Assembly: GCA_016205025.1 (NCBI GenBank)
Contig: JACQJO010000037.1
Coordinates: 1-33,199 of the forward strand
Direction: 5' to 3'
DNA: 33,199 nt
DNA from: Elusimicrobiota bacterium
Lineage (GTDB): Bacteria > Elusimicrobiota > Elusimicrobia > JACQPE01
The notes beneath the pieces are model-generated. The model worked only from the letters and a program-made list of their open reading frames with translations. It had not been told where the DNA came from and ran no database searches. Each line of letters begins with the position of its first letter. Positions within the stretch are counted from its first letter, which is position 1. Both the position numbers and the translations under genes were made by a program. Shown in pieces: positions 15,769-25,094 of the stretch.

Positions 15769-17043
15769 TTATCCCTCCACGTCAACAACTTTGGCGTTAG
15801 CGATCAAAAAATCGAAGGCCTTGTCCGTTAGAATATCATAAAGAACGCTTTCTTTATTTTTAATAAAGAACTCCTTTTCTTTTTCATCACGGGCCGTTTC
15901 GAGCTTCTTGTTGTAATCATCTTCGCTGACCCTGATCGTCTCACGGCGCGCGATCTCCCGCACCAGATAAGCGAACCGGATTTCATTGGCCGCCTGAACC
16001 GCGTATTTGACCCTTAGCTCCTCGATATGCTCATCCGCGATTTGCCGGCCGGACATGGCCATGATCGTTTTGGCGCGCTGCAGAAGCTCCTCGGTCCTGG
16101 TTTTGACCTCGGCCTGCGGCACCTCGATCGGATTTTCTATTAAAAGTTCCCCGGTAATCTGGTCCTCAAGATGACGGCGAATATTGCGCTCGCGGCCGTT
16201 AGATAGCGCCTGGCGGATTTCCTCTTTCCATTTCGGCATATGCTCTTTAAAGTTTTCTTCATGGTGATCCAGGTTTTCCAAGCGCTTGACTTCCAAAACG
16301 TGAACCTGGGCTTTGAGTTTCTTGCCGGTCCAGCCGGCCACGGGGCAGTCTTCATCCAGCGCGGATTCCCAACTTTTTGTTTCGCCCGCCTTCATTCCGG
16401 CCAAAACCTGCGTAAGGCCCGAGGGAAATATCTCTTCGTCCACCGAAAAGAGTTCAGTTCTGCGCTCGGCCGTGGATTCATCCCCAACGGACCAGGCGAT
16501 GTCGGCTAAAACCCAAAGATCGGCGTACTCGCGAACCGGTTCATCAACGGGCTTAAGGTAGGAAAAATGCCCTTCGCCTAAAACTCTACCCAACTCCCGG
16601 TCCACCTCTTCATCGGTCACCGGCTTGGAGCGCCGCTCCAGGGAAAGGTTCTTGTAACTTTTAAGCGTGATAACGGGTTCGATCTCAAAATCCGCTTCAA
16701 ATTTCAGCGTCTCGCCGAACTTGTAATCCACCTTGGAGATGACCGGGTTGTAAACGAGCTTTAAATTCTCCTTGCGCACGATCTCATCGACCACGGAGGA
16801 AAGAATTTCATGGCTTGTCTTTTCCTTGATCCATCCGCCCAATTGACCCATCACGGCGGCCTCGGTCACATGCCCGCGCCGGAATCCGGGAAGCTGGGCG
16901 TTTTCGCGCGCGACTTTGACCCACTTTTCCTCCAGCACCTTCAGGCGCTCGCCCGCCACCGAAATCTCGTAACACTTCTTAGTCGGCCCGGAAGAAGTCA
17001 GTCTCACTTCCGCTCCGCTTTTTTCCGCAACGAATACAGCCAT
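15769..17043 (-). CDS. tig: Trigger factor
   Basis: A 424-residue ribosome-associated chaperone. The ATG at 17043 has a clear AAGGAGAAC upstream; the open frame continues to 17154 but would run through tRNA-Leu, so it is rejected. The ribosome-docking loop reads GFRRGH (53-58) instead of the usual GFRxGK. The N-terminal domain is otherwise typical (EISVAGERL, GEVs replaced by [11 protein letters not shown]). The central PPIase region (about 150-240) is short and lacks the usual FKBP-type glycine-rich motif, so isomerase activity may be absent. The C-terminal helical arms ([19 protein letters not shown] onwards) are normal. It leads the tig-clpP-lon series. Confidence 0.92.
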   Translation of the reverse strand: MAVFVAEKSGAEVRLTSSGPTKKCYEISVAGERLKVLEEKWVKVARENAQLPGFRRGHVTEAAVMGQLGGWIKEKTSHEILSSVVDEIVRKENLKLVYNPVISKVDYKFGETLKFEADFEIEPVITLKSYKNLSLERRSKPVTDEEVDRELGRVLGEGHFSYLKPVDEPVREYADLWVLADIAWSVGDESTAERRTELFSVDEEIFPSGLTQVLAGMKAGETKSWESALDEDCPVAGWTGKKLKAQVHVLEVKRLENLDHHEENFKEHMPKWKEEIRQALSNGRERNIRRHLEDQITGELLIENPIEVPQAEVKTRTEELLQRAKTIMAMSGRQIADEHIEELRVKYAVQAANEIRFAYLVREIARRETIRVSEDDYNKKLETARDEKEKEFFIKNKESVLYDILTDKAFDFLIANAKVVDVEG

Positions 17044-17052
17044 TTGTTCTCC

Positions 17053-17078
17053 TTGAAACTTATACGGTAAACTATACT
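17053..17078 (+). promoter_or_regulatory. Putative tRNA-Leu promoter
   Basis: TTGAAA at 17053-17058 and TATACT at 17073-17078 precede the tRNA by 9 nt. The 14-bp spacer is shorter than ideal, so the -35 assignment is uncertain; the -10 is good. It is divergent from tig. Confidence 0.4.
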
Positions 17079-17087
17079 TTAGCTCGC

Positions 17088-17169
17088 GCCCACGTGGCGG
17101 AACTGGCAGACGCGTACGGCTTAGGACCGTATGGGGCAACCCGTAGAGGTTCAAGTCCTCTCGTGGGCA
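17088..17169 (+). tRNA. tRNA-Leu(UAG)
   Basis: Acceptor strands GCCCACG (17088-17094) and CGTGGGC (17162-17168) pair perfectly. The anticodon arm is TACGG-CTTAGGA-CCGTA, anticodon TAG. A long variable arm and the T-loop TTCAAGT follow, as in class II tRNAs. CCA is not encoded. Confidence 0.95.
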
Positions 17170-17189
17170 AGCTAAAATATCCTTTACCC

Positions 17190-17263
17190 GGGCCGCTAGC
17201 TCAATTGGTTAGAGCAGGCGCCTCTTAAGCGCAAGGTTCCGAGTTCGAGTCTCGGGCGGCCCA
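17190..17263 (+). tRNA. tRNA-Lys(CUU)
   Basis: Acceptor strands GGGCCGC (17190-17196) and GCGGCCC (17256-17262) pair perfectly. The anticodon loop is CTCTTAA (anticodon CTT), with a G-A mismatch at the top of the anticodon stem. T-arm CCGAG-TTCGAGT-CTCGG is perfect. CCA is not encoded. It lies 20 bp after tRNA-Leu and is probably co-transcribed; it is convergent with ispG. Confidence 0.93.
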
Positions 17264-17277
17264 CAACCACCCTCATT

Positions 17278-18426
17278 TTAGCAAGGAACAGCCGGGCTGT
17301 TTTGCTCCCGAATCAACCGGTCCAGCTCTGTTTTAAGGCGAGCCAAAATCTCATCGTAGCCAAAAACGCCAAGCTCCCGGCTCCTTCTCTTAAAATGAAC
17401 GGTGGTTGGCCCGCACCAAAGCCCCAGATCGGCGTCATCGGTTTCCCCCGGGCCATTGACCCGGCAACCCATGACCGCGATGGTAAGCCGATGCTTCTTG
17501 GCGTAAGCGGTCAGATCCTTCACTTTCTCGGCCAACTCCACAAACCGCTCGTTTTCCACGCGCGAACAGCTTGGGCAGGAAATGATGTTCAAGCCTTTCC
17601 CGAAATTGGGAACCGATACAAAACGGCCCTCCTTAATGTCTTTTAAAATCTGAAGCCCCGCCATAACCTCCTCGTGTTTACGGTCATTTGGCAACGTCAA
17701 AGAAACCCGCACAGTATCCCCGATGCCATTGGAAATGAGCTGCTCAAATGCGATCCGTGTTTTGATAATCCCATCCGGTGGAAGGCCGGCCTCGGTAACG
17801 CCCAAATGAAGCGGCACATCCGGACGCGCTGCGGCGAAACGCCGGTTGGCTTGGACCACTTTATTGGGATCGGAATCCTTGAGCGAAACCACAAAATTAC
17901 TGAACCCGAACTTCTCCATTAAATCCGCGTGGCACAGGGCCGATTGAACCAGGGCTTCCAGGTGGTCTTGCTGGTAACGCTCTAAAAATTCCGGCGCCGC
18001 CGAGCCGCAGTTGACCCCGATCCTTAAAGCCAGCCCGTACTCCTTGGCGATGGAAACCAGCCAGCGCACCTTGTCTTCAACGGACTTTTCCTTCTCGACA
18101 TGATGAAGATGTCCCGGGTTGTACCGAATTTTATCCACATGAGGCGCAATCTTAACCGCCAAAGGGTAGTTCTCCTGAAGATCAACCACCAGATTGGCTT
18201 TGGTTTGTCGCCGGATTTCTATTAAAGCCTCTGCGTCGCGGTCATTGTCAATGGCGATGCGCACCAAGCCGGCTCCGGCCCCTCGAAGCCGCTCGGCCTG
18301 CGCCACGGTAAGATCAATGTCCTTGGTGCGCGTGGCGCACATGGACTGAACCACAATAGGAGCGCCGCCCCCAATCTGAATTGTTCCAGCTTTAACAGTT
18401 CTGGTGGGATTTCTGGCGGCAGCCAT
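17278..18426 (-). CDS. ispG: 4-hydroxy-3-methylbut-2-en-1-yl diphosphate synthase (IspG/GcpE)
   Basis: A 382-residue enzyme of the MEP isoprenoid pathway that converts MEcPP to HMBPP with a [4Fe-4S] cluster. The N-terminal TIM barrel begins with [13 protein letters not shown] (26-38). The cluster ligands are Cys284 and Cys287 in ISCPSCSR and Cys321 in GCRVNGPGE, with the fourth ligand Glu328. This is the compact bacterial form without the insert domain. The start at 18426 is 19 bp after the previous gene, and the Shine-Dalgarno is weak. It shows that the host makes isoprenoids by the non-mevalonate route. Confidence 0.97.
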   Translation of the reverse strand: MAAARNPTRTVKAGTIQIGGGAPIVVQSMCATRTKDIDLTVAQAERLRGAGAGLVRIAIDNDRDAEALIEIRRQTKANLVVDLQENYPLAVKIAPHVDKIRYNPGHLHHVEKEKSVEDKVRWLVSIAKEYGLALRIGVNCGSAAPEFLERYQQDHLEALVQSALCHADLMEKFGFSNFVVSLKDSDPNKVVQANRRFAAARPDVPLHLGVTEAGLPPDGIIKTRIAFEQLISNGIGDTVRVSLTLPNDRKHEEVMAGLQILKDIKEGRFVSVPNFGKGLNIISCPSCSRVENERFVELAEKVKDLTAYAKKHRLTIAVMGCRVNGPGETDDADLGLWCGPTTVHFKRRSRELGVFGYDEILARLKTELDRLIREQNSPAVPC

Positions 18427-18445
18427 TAACTATATGAAACGGTCC

Positions 18446-19342
18446 CTAAGGAAAAACCGTGAAGCAAAAACGGTATTCATGCGGCTTGATGCATCCCGGG
18501 CAGTAGGTCAGCTCAAAATCCTCGGTGCAGACCTGGCCTTTCCCATGCCTGATAAGACCATAAATATCGAGACCTTTGGCAACCAGGGGATAGCGCACGC
18601 TGCCCTCCGGAGCAATCAGATAGTTACTCAAGGTCCTGAAGCCGCGGGAGAGCGCCTCTTCATCGGGGATGGGCTCGTAGTGTCCCCGCACTAAACCATC
18701 GGATTGGGAATCAAAAACCAAAGCGTCGGGGCCGGAACAGCTGATTTTATTGACAAGATAATCCCTCAAATAACAGTCATCGGGATTGCATTCGGTCTGG
18801 GTCTGGTCAATCCTTAAGCCACTCACCGCGCAAGGCCCGCTCTGTTTAATCATCCGGTCATCCACAGGGGAATGGTCGGGATCTTTGTGATAAAACTGGA
18901 AATAAACTTGCGAAACCTTCTGCTGCTCTTGAATTTTTTTACGACAAACAAGGTGCTGCTCAAAATACACACGAACTTCGCCGCCAACCACCCTGGCGGC
19001 GCCATCAATAACGCCAGGCCATGGGGAACCGTCCCGTCCTTGAGAAAACCTAAAACTAAAATAAGCATCGGGCAAACCATAAAAATACTCATTTTCATAT
19101 TTGGGCTCTCGCGAAACAGCATAATCGCCGGCCTCAAACAAAATGCGCCCATCATCTGTTCTTATATTCCTGCCAAGACTCAAAACATTCCGGCCGTCCT
19201 CGGGAAGATAAACCCTCAAATGTTCCGCCGCAACATGGCCATTGCCGGGTGTAGCTTGGCAATTTAACGTTAACGAGTCGGCGAACAAAGGACAAGAAGA
19301 TAAGAATAGAGTTATCGCTTGGATTAGGGTCGCTTTTTTCAC
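18446..19342 (-). CDS. Cysteine-rich exported protein, unknown function
   Basis: A 298-residue exported protein. The start is the GTG at 19342, with GGAGG and 5-nt spacing; an upstream TTG frame would place this Shine-Dalgarno inside the coding region. The signal peptide is KKATLIQAITLFLSSCPLFA. The mature part is beta-rich with about a dozen Cys (for example TECNPDDCYLRDY and YCPGCIKPHEYRFC at the end), which suggests disulfide bonds in the periplasm. No family is recognised. An extended -10 (TGG-TAAAAT, 19401-19409) lies upstream. ispG follows 19 bp downstream and may be co-transcribed. Confidence 0.68.
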   Translation of the reverse strand: MKKATLIQAITLFLSSCPLFADSLTLNCQATPGNGHVAAEHLRVYLPEDGRNVLSLGRNIRTDDGRILFEAGDYAVSREPKYENEYFYGLPDAYFSFRFSQGRDGSPWPGVIDGAARVVGGEVRVYFEQHLVCRKKIQEQQKVSQVYFQFYHKDPDHSPVDDRMIKQSGPCAVSGLRIDQTQTECNPDDCYLRDYLVNKISCSGPDALVFDSQSDGLVRGHYEPIPDEEALSRGFRTLSNYLIAPEGSVRYPLVAKGLDIYGLIRHGKGQVCTEDFELTYCPGCIKPHEYRFCFTVFP

Positions 19343-19400
19343 TGTTGCCTCCGTTGATGTCAAGGGTTTCTCCGGTGTCTTGGGCGGGTCCGGAAGAACT

Positions 19401-19409
19401 ATTTTACCA
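19401..19409 (-). promoter_or_regulatory. Extended -10 promoter element
   Basis: On the minus strand TGG-TAAAAT lies about 60 nt before the GTG of the Cys-rich exported protein. The same nonamer occurs on the minus strand at 59-67 and in front of tRNA-Arg at 24999-25007. No good -35 is seen, which is usual for extended -10 promoters. Confidence 0.4.
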
Positions 19410-19432
19410 CGCCCGGGCTCAAAAATTTAGCC

Positions 19433-20419
19433 TCAACTCCTATCGGTATTAAAAACCGGCTGGGGAACAAGCCCTTGGGTCACCTGCAGGGTCTCCAGAT
19501 AACCGAATAGAAGCGGCCCGGCCCAGCTGATCAGAAGTCCGACCGCGGCGCCGGCTAAAACATCCACGCCGTAATGAAAACGCCCGTAGACCGTGGACAC
19601 CGCCAAGCCCAGGCCAAAAGGCAGGAGGGCCCAAAACCAAGAGCGCGATTTTTTCCAGGCGTAAATCAATATAAATACGCAGCCCGCCACGTGACTGCTG
19701 GGAAACGCTCCGCCATGGATGTCGCCCCAGGAGGCGAACCAATGCGCCACCTGGAAAAAAATCCCGCGAAGCTCCGGGGAAACGTAGGAAGACATGTAGT
19801 AGATGGGCCCATCCACGGGGAACAAAAGGAACCAAGCGTGACAGAAAAAAAAGCTGGCCATGAGTCCGAAGTTGTATTCCTGAAACAACCGGAACCGCCG
19901 GGTAAAATAAAACAGGAATCCCAGGCTTGGAATCATCAAATAATAGCTGACGTAGCACAGATGAAAAAAATTCGAAGCCAAAGGAGAGTTGGCCCAATCG
20001 CTTAGCCAAATGGCCGGTGTTTCACCCAGCAGCCACTCCTCCCAAGCCATAATCACGTCATCGTAAAACCGGCTGCCGATAATGTGGTTTAAAACCCCGA
20101 CTTCCCTGTAAAGAGCGCCCAAGAGAATGGCGGGATACCACCCATGCAGCCATCGAAGCCAACTCCAGCCGTCAGACGGCCGATTCTGCAAAAATTTCCT
20201 GACCCACAAAACCCAGGCGATGACGGCCCAATGCAGTCCAAAAAGCAATCTGTAAAGCGGATAAAAAAATCCTCCTTTAAGATAAATCAAGGAGGTCAGG
20301 GCCAGGTAGGCGATCATTAGGGCGTCCAACTGGACAAAATCCGTCATCCGCCGGTAATCTTCCCGCTGACCATTGGCGCCGCCGTTTTCCGGTGCCCCTT
20401 TTTCCTTAAATATGTTCAT
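19433..20419 (-). CDS. PAP2-like membrane phosphatase (Aur1/Ipt1 type)
   Basis: A 328-residue membrane protein with six or more spans. PAP2 motifs are FPSSH (239-243) and YGRFHYGVDVLAG (278-290). The Ser-Ser-His form and the tyrosine before the last motif are typical of the inositolphosphotransferase/Aur1-like branch, which transfers phospho-head groups between lipids or hydrolyses phospholipids. The N-terminus is hydrophilic to about residue 30. The ATG at 20419 has AGGAT 9 nt upstream. It follows the RND pump gene by 39 bp on the same strand, so it may be the last gene of that transcript. Confidence 0.8.
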   Translation of the reverse strand: MNIFKEKGAPENGGANGQREDYRRMTDFVQLDALMIAYLALTSLIYLKGGFFYPLYRLLFGLHWAVIAWVLWVRKFLQNRPSDGWSWLRWLHGWYPAILLGALYREVGVLNHIIGSRFYDDVIMAWEEWLLGETPAIWLSDWANSPLASNFFHLCYVSYYLMIPSLGFLFYFTRRFRLFQEYNFGLMASFFFCHAWFLLFPVDGPIYYMSSYVSPELRGIFFQVAHWFASWGDIHGGAFPSSHVAGCVFILIYAWKKSRSWFWALLPFGLGLAVSTVYGRFHYGVDVLAGAAVGLLISWAGPLLFGYLETLQVTQGLVPQPVFNTDRS

Positions 20420-20458
20420 CCCGGTTATCCTACTAATTTCAACTAAAATTTCAGAAGC

Positions 20459-23400
20459 TTAGGCCTCGACTTTTTCGGCGGGCTCGTCATCGGCTACGGC
20501 GGAACTCCTCTCCCATCGGGCCAAAAGGCTGTAGGCGCAGGGCACCGCAAAAAGCGTCAAGAGGGTGGAAACAAAAACCCCGCCGATCACCGCCACCGCC
20601 ATTGGGATGCGGGTTTCAGCGCCGGGACCAAGAGCCAGGGCCGGAGGAATGGCCGCCGCAATAGTGGAAAAGGAGGTCATTAAAATCGGCCGCAGTCTAA
20701 CGGGACAGGCGTCCAACAAAGCCTCCCTGACGCCCAGGCCTTCACGGCGGCGCTGGTTGGTGAAATCCACCAACAAAATGGAATTCTTCTTGACGATTCC
20801 CATTAAAAGAATAATTCCGATCATGGAGTAGACATTAAGGCTCAAGTCCGCCGCCTTAAGAGCGATGAAAGCCCCGGAAACGCTGAAAGGAAGCGCCAAC
20901 AGCACGGTCGCAGGATGGACGAAGCTGTTAAACTGCGAACCTAAAACCATGTAAGCCACCATAATGCCGAACCAAAGTGCGAATATAAGGCTTTGAAAAG
21001 ATTCGCGGAAGGTCTGCGCCGAACCGGAAAAAACAATGTGGTAATCCTCCGGAAGCGTTTCTTTGGCGATTTTTTCCACTGCCGCCAAAACCTTGGCCTG
21101 GGACTTCCCCTGGGCCAAATTGGCCGAAATTCCTATGGCGCGCTCCCTGTCCTTGCGTTTGATCGCCAAGAGGGTCGGTTTTTCCTCGATCGCAACCGCG
21201 TCGGAGAGCCGGATCAACTCCCCCCTGTTATTTCTGACAAAAAATTTTCCGATGTCGGCCGGCTTCTCGCGGTCCTTGCTCTCGGTGCGAAGCCGGATTT
21301 CATAGCGCCGGCCGTGGCTGGTGAAGTAGCCGGCGCGCAGGCCTCCGATCAAAGCGTTAATCGTGGAGCCGATGGTCTGCATCGAAACGCCGCGAGCGAA
21401 AGCGCGCTGTCTGTCCGGAAGGACCCTGATTTCCGGCATGCCGGTTTTATAATCGGTGTCAACATCCGTCACCTCGCCGGAATTTTTCAACTTCTGCCCA
21501 AGAACCTCCGAAAGTTCGACCAGCCGGTCCCAGTCCGGGCCCCGGACCGTGAACTCGACGGGAAAACCGCGCGAAGCCGCGAACCCCTGCTGTGAAGGGT
21601 CCTGAATCATGGCGCGAAGGCCGGGCACGGAATTCATCGCCTTTCGAGCCTCGGCCATCAATTCCTGCTGCGTCGGCCTTTTGCCTTTCTCGTTTTTCGG
21701 CCTTTCGCGCGGAGACTTTAAGGTCACAAACAATAGGCCGGTATTGACCTCGCCGCCGCCAAAACCGCCCACCGCCCCAAAGTAACGGTTCATGGCCGGT
21801 TGTTTTAAAAGCCACTCTTCGGCCAGCCGGAATTTGGCGTCCGTAAATTCCAAAGAAGAACCCACCGGCGTCTGGATTCTGGCCATAAACATGGATTGGT
21901 CCTGCGGCGGGACGAACTCTTTGCGCAGCAGCCCGGCCAACAAAAGCGACGCGGCGAAAAATCCGGCCGTGCCCCCCAGAACTCTCCAGCGCCGGTCCAG
22001 GGCCCAGACCAGGGCGCCGCGATAACTTGACGCCCAGCTCTTGAAAAGTTGCTCGGTTTTACGGGTAAAACGGCTGGCGCGCTCACCCGCCTGCAAAAAC
22101 TGCGAACAGCGCATGGGGGTCAACGTCAACGCTTCCAACAGCGAAATCACCACCGCGGCCGACATGGTGACGCCGAACTGGTAAAAAAACTTTCCCATGA
22201 TTCCCTTCATGAAGACAACCGGAATAAAAATCGCCAGAATGGAAATTGTGGCGGCCAGGGCCGCGAAGCCGATTTCATTGGCCCCGCGGGAAGCGGACTC
22301 AACCCTCGATTCCCCCTTCTCGCGATGCCGGACGATGTTTTCCAAAACCATGATCGCGTCATCCACCACAATGCCGATGGCAAGAGTCAAACCCAACAGC
22401 GTGAAGGTGTTTAAAGTAAATCCAAGAAAATAGGTCACGATGAAGGTGCCCAAAATCGAGGTGGGAATCGCGATTAAAACGTTCATGGTGGAGGACCAGG
22501 AGCCTAAAAACGCCCAGCACACAAGCGAAGTCAAAATCGCGGATAAAATGAGATTGAAAATAATCTCACGCACCGCTTCGTCAATAAACTTGGTGGCGTC
22601 AAAATTGACGCCCAGTTTCATGCCCTCGGGAAGGTTCCCCTGGCTTTCGGCCAAGCGCTCTTTGATCTGCCGGGAAACCTCAACGGAGTTGGCGCCGCGC
22701 TGTTTGCGGATGCCAAGGCCCACCGCGCGCTCGCCCATTACGCGGGAAATGCGCCGGATATCGGCCAAGCCGTCTTCCACGCGGGCCACCTCTTTGATCG
22801 CGATCGGGATATGGACAGGCTGGCCGCCCCTCTGCGTGATCAAGAGATTGCCGAACTCTTCGGCGGTGGAAGCCTCCCCTAAGGTGCGCACGTTAAATTC
22901 TTTAAGAGGCGTCTCGATGGTTCCGCCCGGAACCTCGATATGCTGGCGGCCGATGGCGGTTAAAACATCATCAACCGTGATTTCCTTGGCCGCCATCTTA
23001 TCGGCGTCCAGCCAGACGCGAAGGGTGCGGCTGGCAAAGCCGCCCAAGAAAATTTCCCCTACGCCGGAAACGCTCTGAAATCTCGGCCGCAGATGATTTT
23101 CGGCGTAATCCATCAGCTCCGGCACCGGGCGGGTGCCGGATAAAGCCAGCCACATGATGGGCTGGTCCTCCGGATTAGATTTGGAAACCGTGGGCGCCTC
23201 AACGTCGCGAGGCAAGCGCCGCTGGACTTGCGCCAGCTTGGTTTGAACCTCCTGCAGGGCCACGTCAATATTTCTCTCAATGTCAAACTCCAGAGAAATG
23301 GAGCCCGAACCGTGCCGCGAGGAGCTTGAAATTTCGCGGATTCCCTGAATCGAGGTCATGGCATCCTCGATGACGTCCACCACCTCGGTTTCCACGATCT

Positions 23401-23569
23401 CCGGCGAGGCTCCCTCCCATCCGACCGAAATGGAAAGCACCGGAAAATCCACGTCCGGCATCAAGCTGACTCCCATGCGAGAAAATCCGATGCCGCCAAA
23501 AATCATCAAGGCGGCCATCAGCATCCAGGCGAACACGGGGTTTTTAATGGAGATGTCAGAAATTTTCAT
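20459..23569 (-). CDS. RND multidrug efflux permease (AcrB/HAE1 type)
   Basis: A 1,036-residue inner-membrane proton-driven exporter with 12 spans and two large periplasmic loops. The start is the ATG at 23569 with AGGAGG 5 nt upstream. Family marks: N-terminal MKISDISIKNPVFAWM, PDVDFPVLSISVGWEGASPEIVE, the proton-relay pair Asp403-Asp404 in GIVVDDAIMVLEN, and the C-terminal MGIVKKNSILLVDF. Length and motifs match drug exporters rather than heavy-metal ones. It overlaps the TolC-type gene by 14 bp. The periplasmic adaptor that normally precedes it is absent from the window. Confidence 0.95.
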   Translation of the reverse strand: MKISDISIKNPVFAWMLMAALMIFGGIGFSRMGVSLMPDVDFPVLSISVGWEGASPEIVETEVVDVIEDAMTSIQGIREISSSSRHGSGSISLEFDIERNIDVALQEVQTKLAQVQRRLPRDVEAPTVSKSNPEDQPIMWLALSGTRPVPELMDYAENHLRPRFQSVSGVGEIFLGGFASRTLRVWLDADKMAAKEITVDDVLTAIGRQHIEVPGGTIETPLKEFNVRTLGEASTAEEFGNLLITQRGGQPVHIPIAIKEVARVEDGLADIRRISRVMGERAVGLGIRKQRGANSVEVSRQIKERLAESQGNLPEGMKLGVNFDATKFIDEAVREIIFNLILSAILTSLVCWAFLGSWSSTMNVLIAIPTSILGTFIVTYFLGFTLNTFTLLGLTLAIGIVVDDAIMVLENIVRHREKGESRVESASRGANEIGFAALAATISILAIFIPVVFMKGIMGKFFYQFGVTMSAAVVISLLEALTLTPMRCSQFLQAGERASRFTRKTEQLFKSWASSYRGALVWALDRRWRVLGGTAGFFAASLLLAGLLRKEFVPPQDQSMFMARIQTPVGSSLEFTDAKFRLAEEWLLKQPAMNRYFGAVGGFGGGEVNTGLLFVTLKSPRERPKNEKGKRPTQQELMAEARKAMNSVPGLRAMIQDPSQQGFAASRGFPVEFTVRGPDWDRLVELSEVLGQKLKNSGEVTDVDTDYKTGMPEIRVLPDRQRAFARGVSMQTIGSTINALIGGLRAGYFTSHGRRYEIRLRTESKDREKPADIGKFFVRNNRGELIRLSDAVAIEEKPTLLAIKRKDRERAIGISANLAQGKSQAKVLAAVEKIAKETLPEDYHIVFSGSAQTFRESFQSLIFALWFGIMVAYMVLGSQFNSFVHPATVLLALPFSVSGAFIALKAADLSLNVYSMIGIILLMGIVKKNSILLVDFTNQRRREGLGVREALLDACPVRLRPILMTSFSTIAAAIPPALALGPGAETRIPMAVAVIGGVFVSTLLTLFAVPCAYSLLARWERSSAVADDEPAEKVEA

Positions 23570-24842
23570 CAACCCCTCCTGTCGCCACCTTGAGCTTCAC
23601 CCGCAGCAGCGCGCTGTTAAGATCGGCCTCCTGGCGGCGAAGCTGTGTTTCCTGCAGAGAATTCAAGCTCCCTAAAACATCCAAATTATCCACCAGCCCC
23701 AGCCGGTAATCCTCGCTCTGCGCCTTGACATTAGCCTGGGCCGAAGAAACGGCTTTGTTAAGCGCATCTTCAACGCGCGTCGCGGATACGAATTCGCTCC
23801 AAATGGAGCGAACCTCCGAGGCCGCCCGGCGCTGGGCCAGGGAAACAGCCTCTTGGGCCGAGCGCCGGCGCGCCTGGGCTTGGTGCACCTTGGCCCTTAA
23901 AGCGCCGCCCTGAAAAATCGGAATTTCGGCCACGGCCAGCACGTCCCACTTGATCTCTTTCTGAAGACCGGTGCGCTCCAAGTAATAATTGCCGTCCAAG
24001 TTCACCGTGGGCCAAAAAGCGCGCCACGCGATTTTAGCCTCAAACTCCGCGATTCTTAATTCTTCGCGCGCGGTTTCCAAATCCGATCTTTTTTTAACCG
24101 CCGCAAGGCTTTCCTCCAGAGAAGCGGGCGCGGCGGGGCCGGACTCCTCCCCGGGCGCCAGTTCCTCGGCCAGACCCGTTAAAAACCGCAGAGCCTCCTG
24201 GGCCTTGGCCTGGTCTCCCTTGGCGGCTTCGATCTGGGCATCAAGCCCGGCTAACTGCGCTTCGGCGGCTAAAACTTCACTGCGCCTTGAACGGCCAATT
24301 TTTTCCCTGGTTCTCAACTCCGCCAACCGCTCGCCGGTTAATTTGGCGATCTCCCGGCGTATCGCGATCTCTTTTTGAAGGCCCAAAAGATCGAAATAAG
24401 CCTGCGCCACGTCCTGATATAAAAGTTCCCGGGCGCGGATTAAATCCGACTCGGCCGCTTTCCTGGCCGCGTGGCCGGCTTTAAGAGCCAGATACTCCTT
24501 GAAACCGGAAAAAATCGGCTGACGGCCGGTGAACCTTGTTTCCGGCCGCTTGCGGCTGGTGAATGACCCTGAAACGCCGGATGTTTCCCTCTGCTGGGAA
24601 TCTTGCAGAAATTCGCTGTGGCGCAAAGCGATTTTCGGATAAACCGCGCTCCAAAGCTCGCTGATTTTAGCCTCCAGCTCAATTAACCCGTCTTTCCTTT
24701 GCGCCAGCTCCTCGCTTTGCCGGATAGCCAGCTGATAAGCCTCCGCCAGCGTCAAGGCCCGCGAAGCAGACGGATCAAAAATTTCGGCTCTAACTGGACT
24801 AACTAAAAATAAAAATAAAAAAAACTCATCCCGAACCCTCAT
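23556..24842 (-). CDS. TolC-family outer-membrane efflux protein
   Basis: A 428-residue outer-membrane factor that forms the exit duct for the RND pump. Signal peptide at 1-19 (core FFLFLFLV, encoded by a TTTTTA repeat). Two homologous halves of long helices follow, with LTLAEAYQLAIRQS at 31-44, RARELLYQDVAQAYFDLLG, and PIFQGGALRAKVHQAQA starting the second half, as expected for TolC-like proteins. It is the first gene of the efflux operon and starts 59 bp after tRNA-Arg, so it may be read through from the tRNA promoter. Confidence 0.92.
   Translation of the reverse strand: MRVRDEFFLFLFLVSPVRAEIFDPSASRALTLAEAYQLAIRQSEELAQRKDGLIELEAKISELWSAVYPKIALRHSEFLQDSQQRETSGVSGSFTSRKRPETRFTGRQPIFSGFKEYLALKAGHAARKAAESDLIRARELLYQDVAQAYFDLLGLQKEIAIRREIAKLTGERLAELRTREKIGRSRRSEVLAAEAQLAGLDAQIEAAKGDQAKAQEALRFLTGLAEELAPGEESGPAAPASLEESLAAVKKRSDLETAREELRIAEFEAKIAWRAFWPTVNLDGNYYLERTGLQKEIKWDVLAVAEIPIFQGGALRAKVHQAQARRRSAQEAVSLAQRRAASEVRSIWSEFVSATRVEDALNKAVSSAQANVKAQSEDYRLGLVDNLDVLGSLNSLQETQLRRQEADLNSALLRVKLKVATGGVDENF
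24804..24821. repeat. Hexamer repeat in a signal-peptide core
   Basis: TAAAAA occurs in tandem at 24804-24809 and 24810-24815 and continues as TAAAAAAAA from 24816. On the minus strand it encodes alternating Phe/Leu in the signal peptide of the TolC-family protein. The next 18 bp towards the mature protein also hold an approximate 9-bp duplication (AGTTAGTCC, AGTTAGAGC on the minus strand). Confidence 0.6.
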
Positions 24843-24900
24843 GCGTTTAATTTAACAAATCCTGTTGAGCGCTACGGTGGCGAACCCGGAACCAGAGTTG

Positions 24901-24975
24901 TGGTGCGCCCAGGAGGAATTGAACCTCCACCAACAGCTTCGAAGGCTGCTACTCTATCCATTGAGCTATGGGCGC
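24901..24975 (-). tRNA. tRNA-Arg(UCG) with encoded CCA
   Basis: Acceptor strands GCGCCCA (5', ending at 24975) and TGGGCGC pair perfectly, followed by discriminator A (24904) and CCA (24903-24901). The anticodon arm is GCAGC-CTTCGAA-GCTGT, anticodon TCG. The T-arm is GGAGG-TTCAATT-CCTCC. Its 5' half (24936-24976) is duplicated exactly at 25982-26022, so the present 5' half and promoter probably came with an integrated element. Confidence 0.95.
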
Positions 24976-24998
24976 CTTCTCCTCGAAAATCGCCCTCA

Positions 24999-25007
24999 AT
25001 TTTACCA
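24999..25007 (-). promoter_or_regulatory. Extended -10 promoter of tRNA-Arg
   Basis: TGG-TAAAAT on the minus strand lies 24 nt before the tRNA-Arg 5' end. It lies inside the putative element, so the current tRNA promoter is element-derived under that model. Confidence 0.4.
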
Positions 25008-25094
25008 AAGCCCCGCAACCCCAATGATCGGCTCTCCCAAGTCCATGTTCTCCTTGCCTTGTGGGACGCAAGAGAGCCAAAGAGAACAGGCTTA

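Noticed and set aside
17044..17154. Upstream extension of the trigger factor frame
   Set aside because: It would read antisense through tRNA-Leu; the ATG at 17043 has a strong Shine-Dalgarno and matches the family N-terminus.
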